64,000 nucleotides of DNA, taken from positions 66,538,322 to 66,602,321 of the forward strand of contig OY829329.1 of assembly GCA_963691655.1 (NCBI GenBank), given 5' to 3'. Every line of letters starts with the position of its first letter. Within the stretch, counting starts at the first letter, position 1. This document shows, one piece after another, positions 44,001-56,415 of the stretch. The notes beneath the pieces were generated by a model. It was not told the DNA's origin. It saw only the letters and a program-made list of their open reading frames with translations, and did not search any database. The DNA is from Toxonevra muliebris. Its lineage: Eukaryota; Arthropoda; Insecta; Diptera; Pallopteridae. The position numbers and the translations under genes were made by a program.

Positions 44001-45176
44001 TACGCCACTGATTACACTTTTCTGCAAAGGTCTCATTCTTTCCGATCAGGCACACTTTGACAGCGACTTCTGCTCGTTTCCAAGTTAAACGCAATGAAAG
44101 AATTTCCCCCAAAGTTCAACAATTTCTAATTAACATAAACAATCAAATTATAATATACACCTACACAGACATAACGCACACAAACATAAATAAAACAAAA
44201 ATAATTAATATGAAGCAGAGAAAAACGAACAACAACAACAAAAATAATGATTAGAAAAATCATCCTTTATATACTTGACTACATCATCCCTGAAGTATGC
44301 AACAGTTTGATGGCGATAGATGGACGTCATTCTGCTATTGCTGCTGCTGATTAAACAAACGATGAAGACGACGGATACGATGACGATGAATGAGCATGAC
44401 GAGATGATAAACAAAATTTCCCAAAATTCCAATAAATGCAAATAAGAAGAGTGTAACCAAAAATAAATACATATACATACATACATATAAAAAGGAAATG
44501 AAACACGTGAACAATGATGATGGCGATGATGATGATAAATATTAAATCACACAGCAAATCATGTATACATTGCATACATTTCAGTTGTTGCCTCCTGCTC
44601 TCCCTTCCCTTCCCATCTCATTTACCCTCACCACAAACACCAATATATAGACATTCTTTTGCGCCTTACACAATGTGCTGTGAATACTACCAACAAAAAA
44701 GCAACAACAACAACAGCAACGATGATGATCCTTGCGTGATTTATGCCACTTGTGACAACACCAAAAATTTCAGAATGACGTGACTACAATTGCTCGTATG
44801 TAGTATGTATGTGTTTGTGTGTGTTTGTGTGTGTGTGTATGCGCGATATACATACAATGATATGTGTGTTTGTCTTGCAAGAGTTGTACATCGTCGTTTC
44901 TCTAACTAACTGTTCTACAACCACTTCTTTAACGTCAAAATGATGAAGATGATAATCCCTTTTCTGTTTCTGTTTTATTTTTCTATTTTTTTATTACAAT
45001 TTTTCCTTTCCTTTTCTTTTCGTCTTTTATTTGTAGCTTCCTGAAGAAAAATCACCGCAACATCCTGTCGAGTTATCCACCGAGTTAATGCTAGCATGTA
45101 CGGTGGCATTGTCGCCATCCTATTCAAAGAAGCACACCCACCCCAAAGTGCTGGAACGCCTACCGGATTTGATAAG
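31994..45176 (+). CDS. SCAPER: SCAPER orthologue (S-phase cyclin A-associated protein in the ER), exons 1-6, 3' end outside window
   Basis: Six joined exons (31994-32096, 32149-34728, 34787-36308, 36378-36635, 36706-36829, 37-mer-bounded 45037-45176) give about 1575 codons with phases 1,1,2,2,0,2 that fit throughout. Human SCAPER is a 1400-residue ER-associated protein that binds cyclin A; the Drosophila orthologue is, I believe, ssp3. Visible order: N-terminal motif [15 protein letters not shown] domain (about 92-177), low-complexity Ala/Ser/Thr region, a [12 protein letters not shown] block (about 692), an acidic stretch, LSSPSR followed by a long charged coiled coil (about 1095-1345), then the helical C-terminal region, which is cut off. 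The C2H2 zinc finger of the human protein is not seen. Intron 5 is 8.2 kb and intron 6 at least 18.8 kb. Confidence 0.93.
32149..34728 (+). CDS. SCAPER: SCAPER exon 2 (SCAPER_N domain, low-complexity middle)
   Basis: The acceptor TTTTTCAG precedes AAGCACC and keeps the frame. The SCAPER_N domain shows [30 protein letters not shown] and [19 protein letters not shown], the most conserved part of the family. A Cys-rich patch (CAACPC and CCGCGLD, about 32630-32690) follows. Farther on come a Glu-rich segment, an Ala/Gly-rich run (about 33358-33500) of GCA repeats, and the [12 protein letters not shown] block. The exon ends GCTGAAG with donor GTAATA. Confidence 0.93.
34787..36308 (+). CDS. SCAPER: SCAPER exon 3 (acidic region and coiled coil)
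   Basis: Starts after TTTTTTACAG. Encodes an acidic Asp/Glu-rich stretch (about 35000-35280), then the conserved [10 protein letters not shown] motif and a roughly 250-residue Glu/Lys/Arg/Gln coiled coil including EAQNKRLD and [13 protein letters not shown], which match human SCAPER. The last residues [10 protein letters not shown] align to the human KKAKKIKARM block. Two donors fit the frame: 36309 (AGGTCAGA) or 36318 (AGGTTTTC); the choice changes three residues. Confidence 0.88.
36378..36635 (+). CDS. SCAPER: SCAPER exon 4
   Basis: Acceptor AATTACAG, donor AAGTATGT. Encodes TEEYMKELQ, then [23 protein letters not shown] and [13 protein letters not shown], matching the human segment around the LDRTLGEITRIL and FQAAGGLTALEHI blocks. 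Intron 3 upstream is 60-69 bp and intron 4 downstream 70 bp. Confidence 0.9.
36706..36829 (+). CDS. SCAPER: SCAPER exon 5
   Basis: Acceptor CCTTTTACAG, donor CAGGTGAGA, 124 bp, phase 0 at its end. Encodes [20 protein letters not shown], which corresponds to the human SLCNAINVYNLTCNNCSEN segment. The following intron is about 8.2 kb and contains three mobile elements. Confidence 0.9.
37030..37720 (-). mobile_element. Tc1/mariner-superfamily element remnant in SCAPER intron 5
   Basis: The minus strand at 37615-37205 reads the N-terminal DNA-binding half of a transposase, with [40 protein letters not shown] and [20 protein letters not shown]. It has two stops near the start. The catalytic half is absent. 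Weakly similar ends with GCGCAGT and, reversed, GCCGCAGT near 37030 and 37715 may be its inverted repeats. The frame direction is opposite to SCAPER. Confidence 0.7.
37721..41520. other. SCAPER intron 5, low-complexity part
   Basis: Poly-A/T tracts, a CT run (38661-38685), and a 15-bp perfect hairpin at 40483-40523. The T-rich open frames at 39625-40362 look like intronic low-complexity sequence and not genes. Confidence 0.5.
38661..38685. repeat. (CT)n microsatellite
   Basis: Uninterrupted CT run in the SCAPER intron. Confidence 0.95.
41529..41841. mobile_element. hAT-like MITE with 8-bp target duplication
   Basis: The octamer GTCGTTAA stands on both sides (41521-41528 and 41842-41849). 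The 313-bp element begins CAGTGTGGCTAAC and, reversed, CAGTGTGGCCAAC. An 8-bp duplication and CA-G ends fit hAT (P elements also make 8 bp). It has no coding capacity. A partial second copy lies at 26041-26221. Confidence 0.88.
42202..43110. mobile_element. Inverted-repeat element with 10-bp target duplication and C/G tracts
   Basis: TGAGTTGGGG occurs at 42192-42201 and 43111-43120. Inside, the left end contains GGCCGTA followed by a G-rich then C-rich tract (17 or more C near 42240-42260), and the right end, reversed, has GGGCCGTAGCCAG followed by a G tract. No open frame of note. The superfamily may be hAT, whose duplication is normally 8 bp. Confidence 0.72.
43111..45036. other. Remainder of SCAPER intron 5
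   Basis: AT-rich, with GATGAT/CATCAT triplets around 44350-44540 and a GT-rich run at 44811-44840. Nothing else recognised. Confidence 0.5.
45037..45176 (+). CDS. SCAPER: SCAPER exon 6
   Basis: Acceptor TTTATTTGTAG, donor AAGGTAAGTG, 140 bp. Encodes [20 protein letters not shown] and VLERLPDLI, corresponding to the human segment before DLISYVVNMGLID. The frame continues from exon 5 without change (phase 0) and leaves in phase 2. The next exon is not in the window. Confidence 0.88.
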
Positions 45177-48100
45177 GTAAGTGTGTAGCGTAGTGTAGTG
45201 AACAAACGAAGAGAGAAATATTTATTTATTTAGAGAGAGTGCATCAATAACTTACGCTCTCTCGCTTTTTATGAAACATGGGGAAAAATTCGAAATTGTT
45301 GTTCGTAATTTGAATGCAAGAAAGAGACAACATATAATGTATTTTTTTTATTTATATGTGTGTGTGAGTTCGAAAAGAATTAGCATGCATATGTGAAAAA
45401 TCAGTAAATTTCTCCTCTGATTCTTTTCGAAAAAGGCGTGTCGCAATTTTTTTTTTGTTATATTAATACTGTTACATTAGCAAGAAAGAGATAATCTTTT
45501 AAAGCGCATTTTGGAATGTTTGAATTGTATGTGCGCAAAAGAGAAAACGAGAGAGAGTTAGTAAGTGCAGGTATAGTGTAAGTGAAGACTGAATATGTTC
45601 CATTATCCATAACAAAAAAGCTGTAGAACTGGTAACTGAAGCTATGAGCCAAAAAGAAGTATGCAGTGTGTGCGGTGTGTGTTTTTTTTTTGCGCTGCCG
45701 CAACCGATAATACTTCTGATTATATGAGGGTATCCTTATGGTTGACGCGCATATATCTTTATGGTGTATCCTTGCTTTGTGCCGCTGCTGCCACTGTTAT
45801 CGCTGATTGTTGTTGCTGTTTTTATGTTCTTTTTTTTTTTTTTTTTTTTGTTATTTTGGTTTTATTATTATTCGTTCTCGCTGCTCGCGCACTTGTTTGC
45901 ATTTATTTTCGATTTTTTTACAGCTTTAATTTTCACTTTAATATGACACTTTTTTTCGCTTCTATTTTTGTTATTTTCGTGTGGCATAACGTGCTTCTTC
46001 CTTCCCTTCTTCGCTTTCTCCCTCTGCCTCGCTCTTTTTCGTTATGTATCCTTGCTGAAATTTAACTTGTTTTTCTTTAATTTTCGCTCATTTTTATGTA
46101 TATTTCCTCGTTTTGTTAAGATTTTTGTTTTTTGTTCTCCATTCATTCATATTCTTTTTATTTTTTGCTGTTTTTTTCTTTTGCATATTCTACCTACAAT
46201 AATATTTGTTTACATAAAAACTACTACAAAAATTTTCGTTGGTTTTATTGCTGTTTTTACTACTATTGCTAAAAAAAAAAAGAACGCTTCGCTACGTTTC
46301 GTTAAATTTGGAATTTATATTTTTGGTTTGTCAACGATTTTTATTTTACTACTACATAGAATTTTTACATCGTTTCAACGAACTTATCCTTTATACATAT
46401 ATACTTTTCTTCCTTCCGTCCACATTCTCCAGCTTTCCACGCCATTTTGTTTTCTTTTGCAAAATAGAAGAAAAGGGAAATTGAATTTTATACTCTTCTT
46501 TCTTTTCTTACAATTACAAACTTTTTTTATTTGAGTGTATTATAACTTTACATATTCAATGTGAAAACGTATAAAAAAGGTTAAGCATTTTTTTGTTGTT
46601 TTTATTTATTTATGCAGTATTCGTTCTTTTTTTTTATCAATTTGCATTCAAAATTTGTTCTGTATAATTTTATTAGCAACATTTTAAATTTTTTTTTTTT
46701 TTGCCATTTCTGGGTACATATTTGTCGAAGGTCCTTTGTGGTTATTCATCAGTTTTTCATGGCTTGTTTTGTTATTTTTGTCATTGTTGCAATTTAGTTT
46801 GTTATTTTAAATTTTATTTCCTTGTTTTAAATTTTTATTTGTTTGTTATTGTTCGATATTGTGTGCATACGCTTCCATAGATGGCTTTAGTTAGTTTGAT
46901 TTGGTTAGGGAAGAGATGGGGTTCATTTGTGATTACAACAAACTCCTGGATGAACTTTTATGGAATTTTATTTGCATGATGCTTACATATTTGCAAAGTC
47001 GAGTGAATTTCCCCAGCACACGGTCACACACACTTGTAGGGTAAATCATGGGGTAATAGAACTGTAAGAGAATTTAAAATTCTAATTTAAATATAATCTT
47101 AAAATTTTGAGAAAACATGCAGTTGTGTTCATAAAAATGCAGGCATGCCAACTCACAGTGAGTGGAATGTGGTCTTCAACTGGGCAATGATCTTCAACAT
47201 ACAAATATGTTCACAGATAAATCTTTTCATGGTACAAAAATCGGTCTTCTGAAGAAGCCTACAACAATGACTACACCTGAAATCGATTTAAAACTTTTGG
47301 GGTGAATCTTAAAAAACTGAATCTCATAATGAAATTGATCATTTTATGGAATTTGCAGACTGGAATGAATGCAGCAAAGTGATAATGTGCTGAAGAGAAG
47401 CGTAAGAGATTAGTTGACCCAAGAAACTCATTGTTGCGCAACTGGAATTGAAAAAAAAAGGTTTGCTCTATTAAGTATTAAAATAATTTAGTGAAAACAT
47501 AAACAATAGGGTGCACGATAGCACAAATTGTAAAACTTTCCAATCCGTACAACGAAACAAAAACAAAATACAGGTCAATCCATTCTGCAACAATTAAAAA
47601 ACTTTTCCTACGGCGGTACCCATGTATATGTTCAATGCAATGAAGTGTAGTATATTAAATGCAACTCTGTGCCTCTCCCTCACTCTCTGTGTTTACATTT
47701 TCTAATATATTCCAGTTATACGTTCATGTGCGCTCTCAAATATTTTTGCATTTCGTGCTATCGTGCAATTATATTAGACATAGAGAATCACCTTAATGTG
47801 TTCGGAAAATGTTTCAATTCACTTTTACCTACTTTTAATATATTAATTTGCATAATTTTTTTATGTATTTTTTATTTTTTATATTTTTTAATTTTTTCCA
47901 AATTTGGCAGTTCATATTTTAGACTAATAATTGTGTTAAAGAAAATTAACTGAACAATAATGCCGGGAAAATAACAAAAGTCATAGAACAAGCAGATTAA
48001 ACGATCGTTTCGGAACCCAGTTTTATTTTTAGCACTCTATACAAATCTAAAAATAAGAAGTCCCCATATTTCTTTTTTAACTAAATATTGTTTCAATAAA

Positions 48101-51100
48101 TCGGAGGAAAACATAATTTTCATGATTTCTTGCTTGATTGTAACGGCGCTGCTATTTTTATGAGCACAACTGTATAGTACATACACATATTTTTTAGAGA
48201 TTAATTCAAAACAAAATGGATACCACATTCTTGTCTTGACTACGAGCTTTTAGTATAAAGGTGAGCAAAATTTAAAATGGAGAGTAGTATAAAAAAACAA
48301 CAACAAAATGCACATACATTTTGTTGTTGTTTATTTATAGAAGAGAGATGAATGCATGAGCAAGGTCAAGCTCTCTTCTGAAACAAACCCAGTGGGGAAA
48401 ACTCTCATTACAACATCCTATTTTCATATATCATTTGCACGCGAGTCTCCTAGGCAGCAACACTGTCTCCTTTAGTAGCTTCTGAAAGATAAATGAAAAT
48501 ATAAAAAAATTAAGAAATCAATTAATGAAATGAAATAATAAAATAAATAAATCAATTGGATTTTAAAGTAAACAATTAATTTCATGAGAGTAAATTTTTT
48601 AAGGTTAATTTGGGATCGTTGATTCCGAACCTGTACTCAAAATTGCTCTATAAAAATTGTCTAGTTAATCTTAATTAATAATATAGGCTTATTAACTCAT
48701 AAATTGTAGGCAAACTTCTTACATAGTGTAGAAAATTAATTTTTTCACCCTTTCTACCATTGTGAGTATAACAAGGTCATAGATAAATAAATTTCTACTA
48801 CAGTTTTTCTATAAATATTCCTACAGCAAAGGAAACTGCTGAAGAAGTTTTATTTTTTCTATAAAATATATATGTATGTATAAAAAAAATTATTAAAGTA
48901 AAGACTAAATATAAGCATGAAAAAAAATGTCAATCATTGTTGTGTCGATGTCATACCAAAGTGACATATTATGCTGCTAAAACTTTTTATTTTTCTATAT
49001 TTTACATTTTGACAAAGGTTGAAAGTTAAGTTTTTGTTTTACAAAAACTTTCCTCAGCGAAACTTAAAAGGTATAAAGAATTGTTTTCTTAAATGTCAAG
49101 AATAAAGGAAGGAAAGATTGGTATTAACAAAGACTACATAGGTATATATAATTATTTTCTATTATTAAAGTTTATTATAAATTTTTAAAGTACTTAACGT
49201 TCGCTATCTAAAGTTGCTAGTGTACCCTATTGACAATGAAATTTTGTTGCAATTGTCCAAAAGTTTAATTGGCACTATTTCCATTCAGTTCAGTACAGTT
49301 CAACTCTGCTCAACTTAGTTCATTTCAAATTTCAGTTGAAAACAATGTTGTTTATTTGTTGTTGTTTCTTGCTATTCAATGATTTAAATGTAGAAAATAT
49401 ACTAACTCTCTTCACACTATAAGCAACGTTCTCTCTCTTTCTCTCTCTTCCTCTTTTATTTACTACTCTAGCAGTACCGTACGAATTGAATACTATTCCT
49501 GCTCCTCTTTACGTTTCTGTTTCTGATAGAGAAGTTTAAATAATTTTGCTGAATCTTGTTTTTCTATTAAACTTTGTACTTTGGGAATTTTCCTTGAGTT
49601 ATATTTTATTTTCTTTGATTTCATTGCGTTTTGTTTCATTTTAGCTTTCAACTTCTCTGCGCTTCCTTTGTTGTAAAATTAATTTATCTTTTTCCTCGAC
49701 TGTTTTTTTTTTTTTTTTTTTTTCAAAAAAAGGAATATAGTAACAACAAAAATTCACTACGTGCGCATTTGTTGTAATTCAATTTTAGCATTTTCTCTCT
49801 GTTATTGCAAAGTCAGCTGCAGCTAGTAGTCAACCAGCGAAGTAACCAGCGAGTTCTACATTCAACATCAATATGTCCTTCCATTTCCCTGCCCACTTGT
49901 TCATTTCTTCATGCGTTTGTGTGTCTATCTGTCCGCCTGTAGTTTGTTCATTCGTTGGTTCGGTCGCTTGACTTGAAGTTTTGTACTTTTAGATACATAA
50001 TTAAATTTTTGTTTACTTTTAATTGGTCAAAGTTCCATTTTATATTGCTTCTAGATGAATGTAGCGTAGCGTATGTATTTAGTATACTACAATCGGGTAT
50101 ATTCTTTGCTTTTGCTTTTGCTTCTGTGTTGTGTTATTTTCCAACTGCTGAGATTTTTATTTTGATAACTAGATTAAATTTGTAACTGTGTCGTCCATCC
50201 CTCTCATGGTTCTCTATCTCACTTGACTGCTGCCCTTTCTATTTACAGTAAATACTCGTATGAGTTGAAAATGTTATCAATTTTTGTATCGCATAAGTTT
50301 TAAGTGAAAAACTTTTTTTCTGTTTTTTTTTTTTTTCTTTTATCTTCAAATTACAAAATAAAAATGAAAAAGAAAATTTGATTTTCATATGAAATTTCTT
50401 TTTGAATTAAAATTTCTGATTGACATAATTTGGGTACAATTCAAGATTGCGTAATTTAAAAATTGAAATTGCTTGAAAGCTAAGTTCGGTTTGATTTGTT
50501 TGATTTTTTATTTGTATTTATTTTTGAAAATTTTAATAATCTTTTGAGGTTGGTAATTGAGCTCAGTTTTTTTCAAAACCAATTTATTTGCATTCTACGG
50601 ATCGTGATCCACGTGCCAAAAAAAAAAAACACTAATTTTTGGCAGTATAAATTCTCTCACTTTAGTGGATTCTCGATAAATACCTCAAAAATTATAATTT
50701 TTGCTCTTGAACTAATAAACTTTTTGAATATAAATATAGTCGCCTCTGATTTATTGCGGAAAGTCAAAGTTAGAACACTTTCTGATTTGGAACATGCTTA
50801 AATATGAACACGCTCCCCTACGGTTAGACCAGAAAGCTTCCCTGATTTTATTGAATTTATTTATTTAACACTCTGCAGTTACTCTTCAACTTGTGCTCAA
50901 CCAAATTTGCAAGAAAAACTTAAATTTTTTGTTTTTCTTTGCGTATAATTTCATTTTATACACACATTCATTCATTCATATATATTTTTCACTTTTGTTC
51001 AAACTTTTATTTCAGTTTTTGTTTTCGATGTTGCAGAAAAACTCGAAAAAAGTACTTTTTTTTTTTAACATAACACTTGAAAAAGTTTTTGTTTTGCAAA

Positions 51101-52141
51101 AAAAAAGAGAAAAAAAAAAACTTTTCACGGAAATTAGTTTTTGATACACTTTTTCCCCTCATTGAAGATTTTTTGTTTGGAATAAACTTATTTGCTTTTT
51201 AGTTAAATTTTATATATATATATATATGTACTTATGTATGTGCATATAGACGCCAACTTCAGTAGTAAAGAAAACAAAAAAAGTTTTTGCTAAAAAGTTT
51301 GTTCGAATTTTACTTGTACTTTATTAAAAATCTCTCATGAATCTTTGAAATTCTTTAGTGCTTGTTTTTTTTTTTAATTTTTTTTTTTTACTACAATTTT
51401 GCATAATTTTTTATTAAACAATTAATCATTGGTGTATTGAATCATCTTCAATATTAATATCAGCAACAGCAGCAGCAGCATAACCATTCTTTTTCATATT
51501 GGCACAATTCGCTCCGGTCTGAAATGAAAATTATTTCAAAAATATTTCAATCATTCTTTTGTCATTAATTTTGTATAAATAATAACGATGATATGACACG
51601 CGATGAGGTGCGAGTGTTCGTTGTAAGTTCGCCCTGAACACTTTGAAAAGTATGATAAAAAAGAAAAAAGAACGACTAAAAAAAAATGAGAAACAGTGAA
51701 ACTGCTCAAGCGGCGCTTCTGTGCTCAGTAGTTCAAATGATGTCCTGCTGTGATACTTCAACAGCACCATCAGTGTTGCATCGTTCTCGTCGTGCCATAT
51801 TGTGTACAATAATTTAATTACCTTTTAAGTAACCGTATCGAATGACATCACTAGATGCATAGTGTGTTGTTGTTGGGATCAATAGGTAGCCTTGTTTCTC
51901 TCCCTCTCTCTCTCTCTCTCTGAAACACCAGCACTACTACGTTGCTCTGCATAGATATGTATATATTTCAGTACAGTAAATGTGGTCGTAGAAGTAGCCG
52001 CATGCGGGAGGGAAGTTAAGCTGAACTGTCAAACTATGAAGTGAGAGCACTGAGCGTAGTGTTTTTTATATAAATTGTGATCACGAAACACACACACACA
52101 CACACATACATTTTACGAAGCAAACACACACTTTATACCAG
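45177..52141. other. SCAPER intron 6, first part
   Basis: Very T-rich on the coding strand with many poly-T runs and pyrimidine tracts (for example 45829-45850 and 49705-49725). A CT run lies at 51903-51921. The open frames are Phe/Leu-rich readings of T tracts. No exon recognised. Confidence 0.5.
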
Positions 52142-53072
52142 TGTTGATATTTGAAAGTACCTAAATTATGTGAAAATTGTACCTTTTTAGATCCAATTGT
52201 ACCTAACAGTGGTATGATCGGTATATTTTGCTTCTATAGCTAAAAAACGCGAAAAGTATGCAAAAATTTCTGAATTTTTAATTATACTGAGGGGGGCTGA
52301 TATTCGTTTTGTTTTCTTTAAGAAAAATTTATTGACATCCATTATTTATTTAGACTTACCCCTTAAGGGACTAAAAATTCTTGGAAAAAGTGCCACGTTT
52401 TTAAGTTTTGCTATTTTTTTTTTTTCAAACAAAGCGATTCTATGAAATATTGGATTGTTTGAGACCTACAAACCAAAGTTTTTTGGATTTTTTACGCTGA
52501 ATCAGCGGTTTGAATTTTCCTAAGTGCAAAATGTTGGTTTTGGTTATTTTCAACCATCTATGAAATCGAGAACAATGTTTATGTCAAATCGTTTTTCCAA
52601 ATATAGTATTTTTTTGTTAAAAAAAAAAAAATAAATGAACAAGATTCAGGCTTTATGTGAAAACTCAGCATTTTTACGAAATCTTTTTAAAATTGAATAA
52701 TTTTAGACATTTTTTAAAAAATAAATATTCAACCAAATAAAATTCAAAAAATGCTGAATAATAGTTATTTATAAAAATTTTTAAACTTGGTGAAATTCTT
52801 TTGAAAGCCCACAACTTGGACCCACCACTGAATTTATATATTTTGTTATATATTCTTTATAAAAAACATCCTGCTGGTGGGGCTGTCATTGTGTGTGATT
52901 TTGATTTGGCTCGCTTCATGCCAAAATTCATAAATTGATGATTTTTAATTTGTTTCCCCTCAAAAAACAGAATAATTTCAAATTGCATCTAAAATACTTC
53001 GGTAGTGGCTAAAGTACATTGAAGACCAAAAAAGTCGGAAAAAGATACAATTGTACCTAAAATTTCAACTCT
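52142..53072. mobile_element. Candidate inverted-repeat element with GTACAATT/ATTGTACC motifs
   Basis: The left end AGTGTTGATATTTGAAAGTAC and the reversed right end AGAGTTGAAATTTTAGGTAC are similar at most positions once one gap is allowed, and AATTGTACC occurs just inside both. The flanks are weakly alike (TTTATACC and TTTATGCA). No coding sequence. Confidence 0.45.
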
Positions 53073-53723
53073 ATTTTATGCAGACGATATGATTTTTGAT
53101 TTGAGAGTATAGTCCACAATGAAAATGAGGGCGACATGTTGGATACGGCTACCTCTATTATTCTGTAATGGTCATAATGAAGTTTATGTGCATCTCGTTT
53201 AATATTATATGCCAATTGTCGCTCTTTTAATTCTGCCTTGCGAGTTTAAAATTTATTCCTATTTTATTGACCGTTCATCTTTTCTATTTCATTGTTATCT
53301 TCTGGATCTCTTTGCTGCGTCTAAACGATTTGATATTCGGTTATTTAAATAGCAAAATTATAGGGTAAAAACTTGTAATTTGATATTTTATTATTGTATA
53401 TTTTGCAAATGTTTTAAATTACATTTAACTTTATGCTTGAAAAGAAATCACGATTTTGAATGCAATAGCTTGGGAGAATATATACATAAATTTATAGAAT
53501 TTGTATGAAACTAGTTCAAGAGATTTTTCTCTCTTGAGGAAACTATTGAGACCGAGTGTATTTAAAATCTATCAATAAAAAATTATAAAAAAAAAGGACA
53601 ACCCTTCCCTTACTATTTTCAGTATACTAAAACCTGCGGTTCTGAAAACCTATACAAATTAGTTTCTACAGAAGCTCTAAAATTGAGCAGAAATCTTTTT
53701 GTAATTGTTTAGAGTTTTGCAAT

Positions 53724-53834
53724 TAATGCCTGGTTTTCACTATGTCCAATTCAATCAAATTTGTCAGCATGTTGGTAAATTCTCTCTTTTTCTCTCTTTG
53801 ACGGCAAATATGACATAGTGAAAACCAAGCATTA
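53724..53834. mobile_element. 111-bp palindromic mini-MITE
   Basis: The left arm TAATGCCTGGTTTTCACTAT (continuing GTC) and the reversed right arm TAATGCTTGGTTTTCACTAT (continuing GTC) match at 22 of 23 positions. The interior is pyrimidine-rich. A TA could be the target duplication. Confidence 0.65.
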
Positions 53835-56415
53835 GATGGCGCTGTGATTTCTATGTATAAAAACTCAACTTGGTAAAATTATATATATGCTTGAATCAGA
53901 AATCCTACTTTAAAAACAACGATTTTTTTCATTTTATTGTATGCTTGGCAATAATAGGAATACCTTGAAATATTTTTTTATTTTTGTGGCTAATCTAAAG
54001 ATTGTAAAAAGAACTTTTGGTAATTTAATACATTTAGGCGACAATATTCCACACATACATACATAAATACCTATTGATGTATGTCCTTTTGTGTTGCAGT
54101 AGAGTATTGTTGTCAATGGTTCTTTGTACTATTGTCACATACAAAACACGGCTATAATTTCAATATTTACTTAACAATATCGAATGTGGTGAATATGTCA
54201 TATGCATCATGATTTCCCTGGTAGCCAAACGGCAGTGCAGCATATCCAACCAATTCACAAAAACAGTCAAGTCAGGCGTAGTTAAGGAGTCAGCGAGTGC
54301 TACCATCATATACTATACATTAATATTGCACACGTAGCGTTGCGGTGGCGATGCATGGGCACTATGCGCGTTTCCTCCACTGTATTTTACTCCATCTTTT
54401 GTTCTCTCCCACTGGCTCTCTCTCTCTCTTTCTCACTCTTTCTTTAAAGAGTGCATGTGTGTATTAAAAAGTATTATTTTTCTTCTTTGCTACTGCGGCT
54501 GCTACTGCGTCTCCTGTTTTTCTTTTGGGTGAACAAAAGCGCATAATAAAAATACAACAACAAAAATACAACACTACAAAAGAAATAAACGAAATATTAG
54601 TAAAAATTTTTCTTTTTCTATTTTTGTTTTTTTTTTTTTTTTTTTTGAGTAAGATATCATTTAATTTTTTTTTCTTTTAGTTTTGTGTGCTATTTTTTTA
54701 TATACAGTTTTCTATTTTGTTGTTTTTCTTTTGTTTTGCTGCCAAAAACAGTGAGAGATAACAAGGACATTTCTCTTCAGTTTTCCGTTTTTCTTGCTGA
54801 TGTTTTTGTTATTATCATTATTATTATTGTTGTTGTTGTTATGATTATTATTGTTGTTACCACCGCTGCTGCTTCTGTTTCCACTGCACATTCAATATCC
54901 AATTTCAATTTTGTTGATTTTTCAAAATTTTTCCAATTTTGCTTCTTTGACTTTTTATGCTTCTTTGTATTTTTTTTGCTGTTGCTGTTGCCATTGCCTT
55001 GTCTCTCCATATCCTGTGCACGTCGCTATGCGAATTGTATTTTGTCATAAAAAAAAAAAAAACAAAAACAAAAAAGAAAATAATAATATTGACTTAAAAT
55101 ACACAAACAGCAAAAAAAAAAAATGACTGCGCCACTAAATTGACGAAAAGGCGAGGAGTGGAAGGTTGCTGCGGTTTAGGTGAGGGAAGTTTTCACTGTC
55201 GTATCGTATCGAAAAGTGTCATCTTTAACTTTTGTTGATTTTCATTTTCGTTTGTTTGCTGGCAAACATTCGAACTGAACCGCCTCTTTCAAACATTCAC
55301 ATAAAAACACACTGGGAATTTATACCCTGAGATCCTTACTCTATTAATATTATTTTTGTATATTTACTTTGGTTACACAAAAGTTCCCAGTTGCACTTAG
55401 GATCATTCATGGGGTAGAATTGAGGGCTTAGGTTATTCCAAATCCTTTGTATTTTCTAATCCTTTTTAGTTTTGCGGATTGAGTAGACATATTGAGCTCT
55501 AAAGAGAAAAACACGTTTGCTGAGATTAGCCACGACTATTATTGTTATTATTTTTCTTAGGTCCGAGAAGAATCTTTATTCCTCCATATGGAGCAATTAT
55601 TTATATAATATTTTTTTTTAGCGGAATCCGAATCTGCGCAACTGGGTTTATATGCCATCATTTCCCATTCATTTATATGCCCTGCTATTTATACTTCATC
55701 ATTTTGCTGTTTGCTTGTTGTCGATGACATGCTTTCCAATGTTTCCTTGATGTGCCTTCTTATGTATTTGATATACGTCATTGTTGTCAATGTTGCCTGC
55801 CTGACGTTTTCGTTGTCGTTGTCATAATTTAATTTTTTACTTGGTTTCGCAGAGGCTTTTTCTTTTTCTCTTCTTCAAAAAGAACACACATAAATATAAT
55901 TTTCTTATACGAAATTTAATTATATGATGTGAAAATTGTTAAATTTTGTCTAGTAATAATAAAAGTTGAGAAACAAAGAAATATTAGTTTTAAATAAAAA
56001 AAAAAAAAATTGAAGCATTTTGTAGAATATGAACTTAAATTTTAGTGATATTTTGTAGTAGTAATTTTCTTTGAACTATTTGTATCATTTATGAAATTGT
56101 CATTTTTGGCTGAAGATGATTGTTTATATTGCTCCACTTTAAGTTTTATTCATAAGTTTAAACATTTATTTGAAAAGCATCGTAAGTAAATCTTTGACGG
56201 AACAAAAAATGAGCCAACTATTCGAAAAACAAATAAATATGAGTTTCACATTTGTTCAACTTCGTAATTTTCAGTTAGGGGGTAAAATATGTAGAAGTAA
56301 AAAAAAAATGCAACCCTGTTCTTAAGTCTCATCCAAAATAAGCGATCCAAGAGAGAGCTCTTTTCAAACTGAGAGACCCATCTCTTCCATAAACTTTCGA
56401 TTTAATGCTGTCAGC
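53835..56415. other. SCAPER intron 6, continued
   Basis: T-rich low-complexity sequence with ATT/GTT triplets around 54810-54870 and A tracts near 55050-55120. No exon recognised. Confidence 0.45.

Noticed and set aside
45661..46534. Series of Phe/Leu-rich plus-strand frames that look like membrane proteins
   Set aside because: They are translations of poly-T-rich intron sequence, overlap each other in several frames, and lack any conserved motif.
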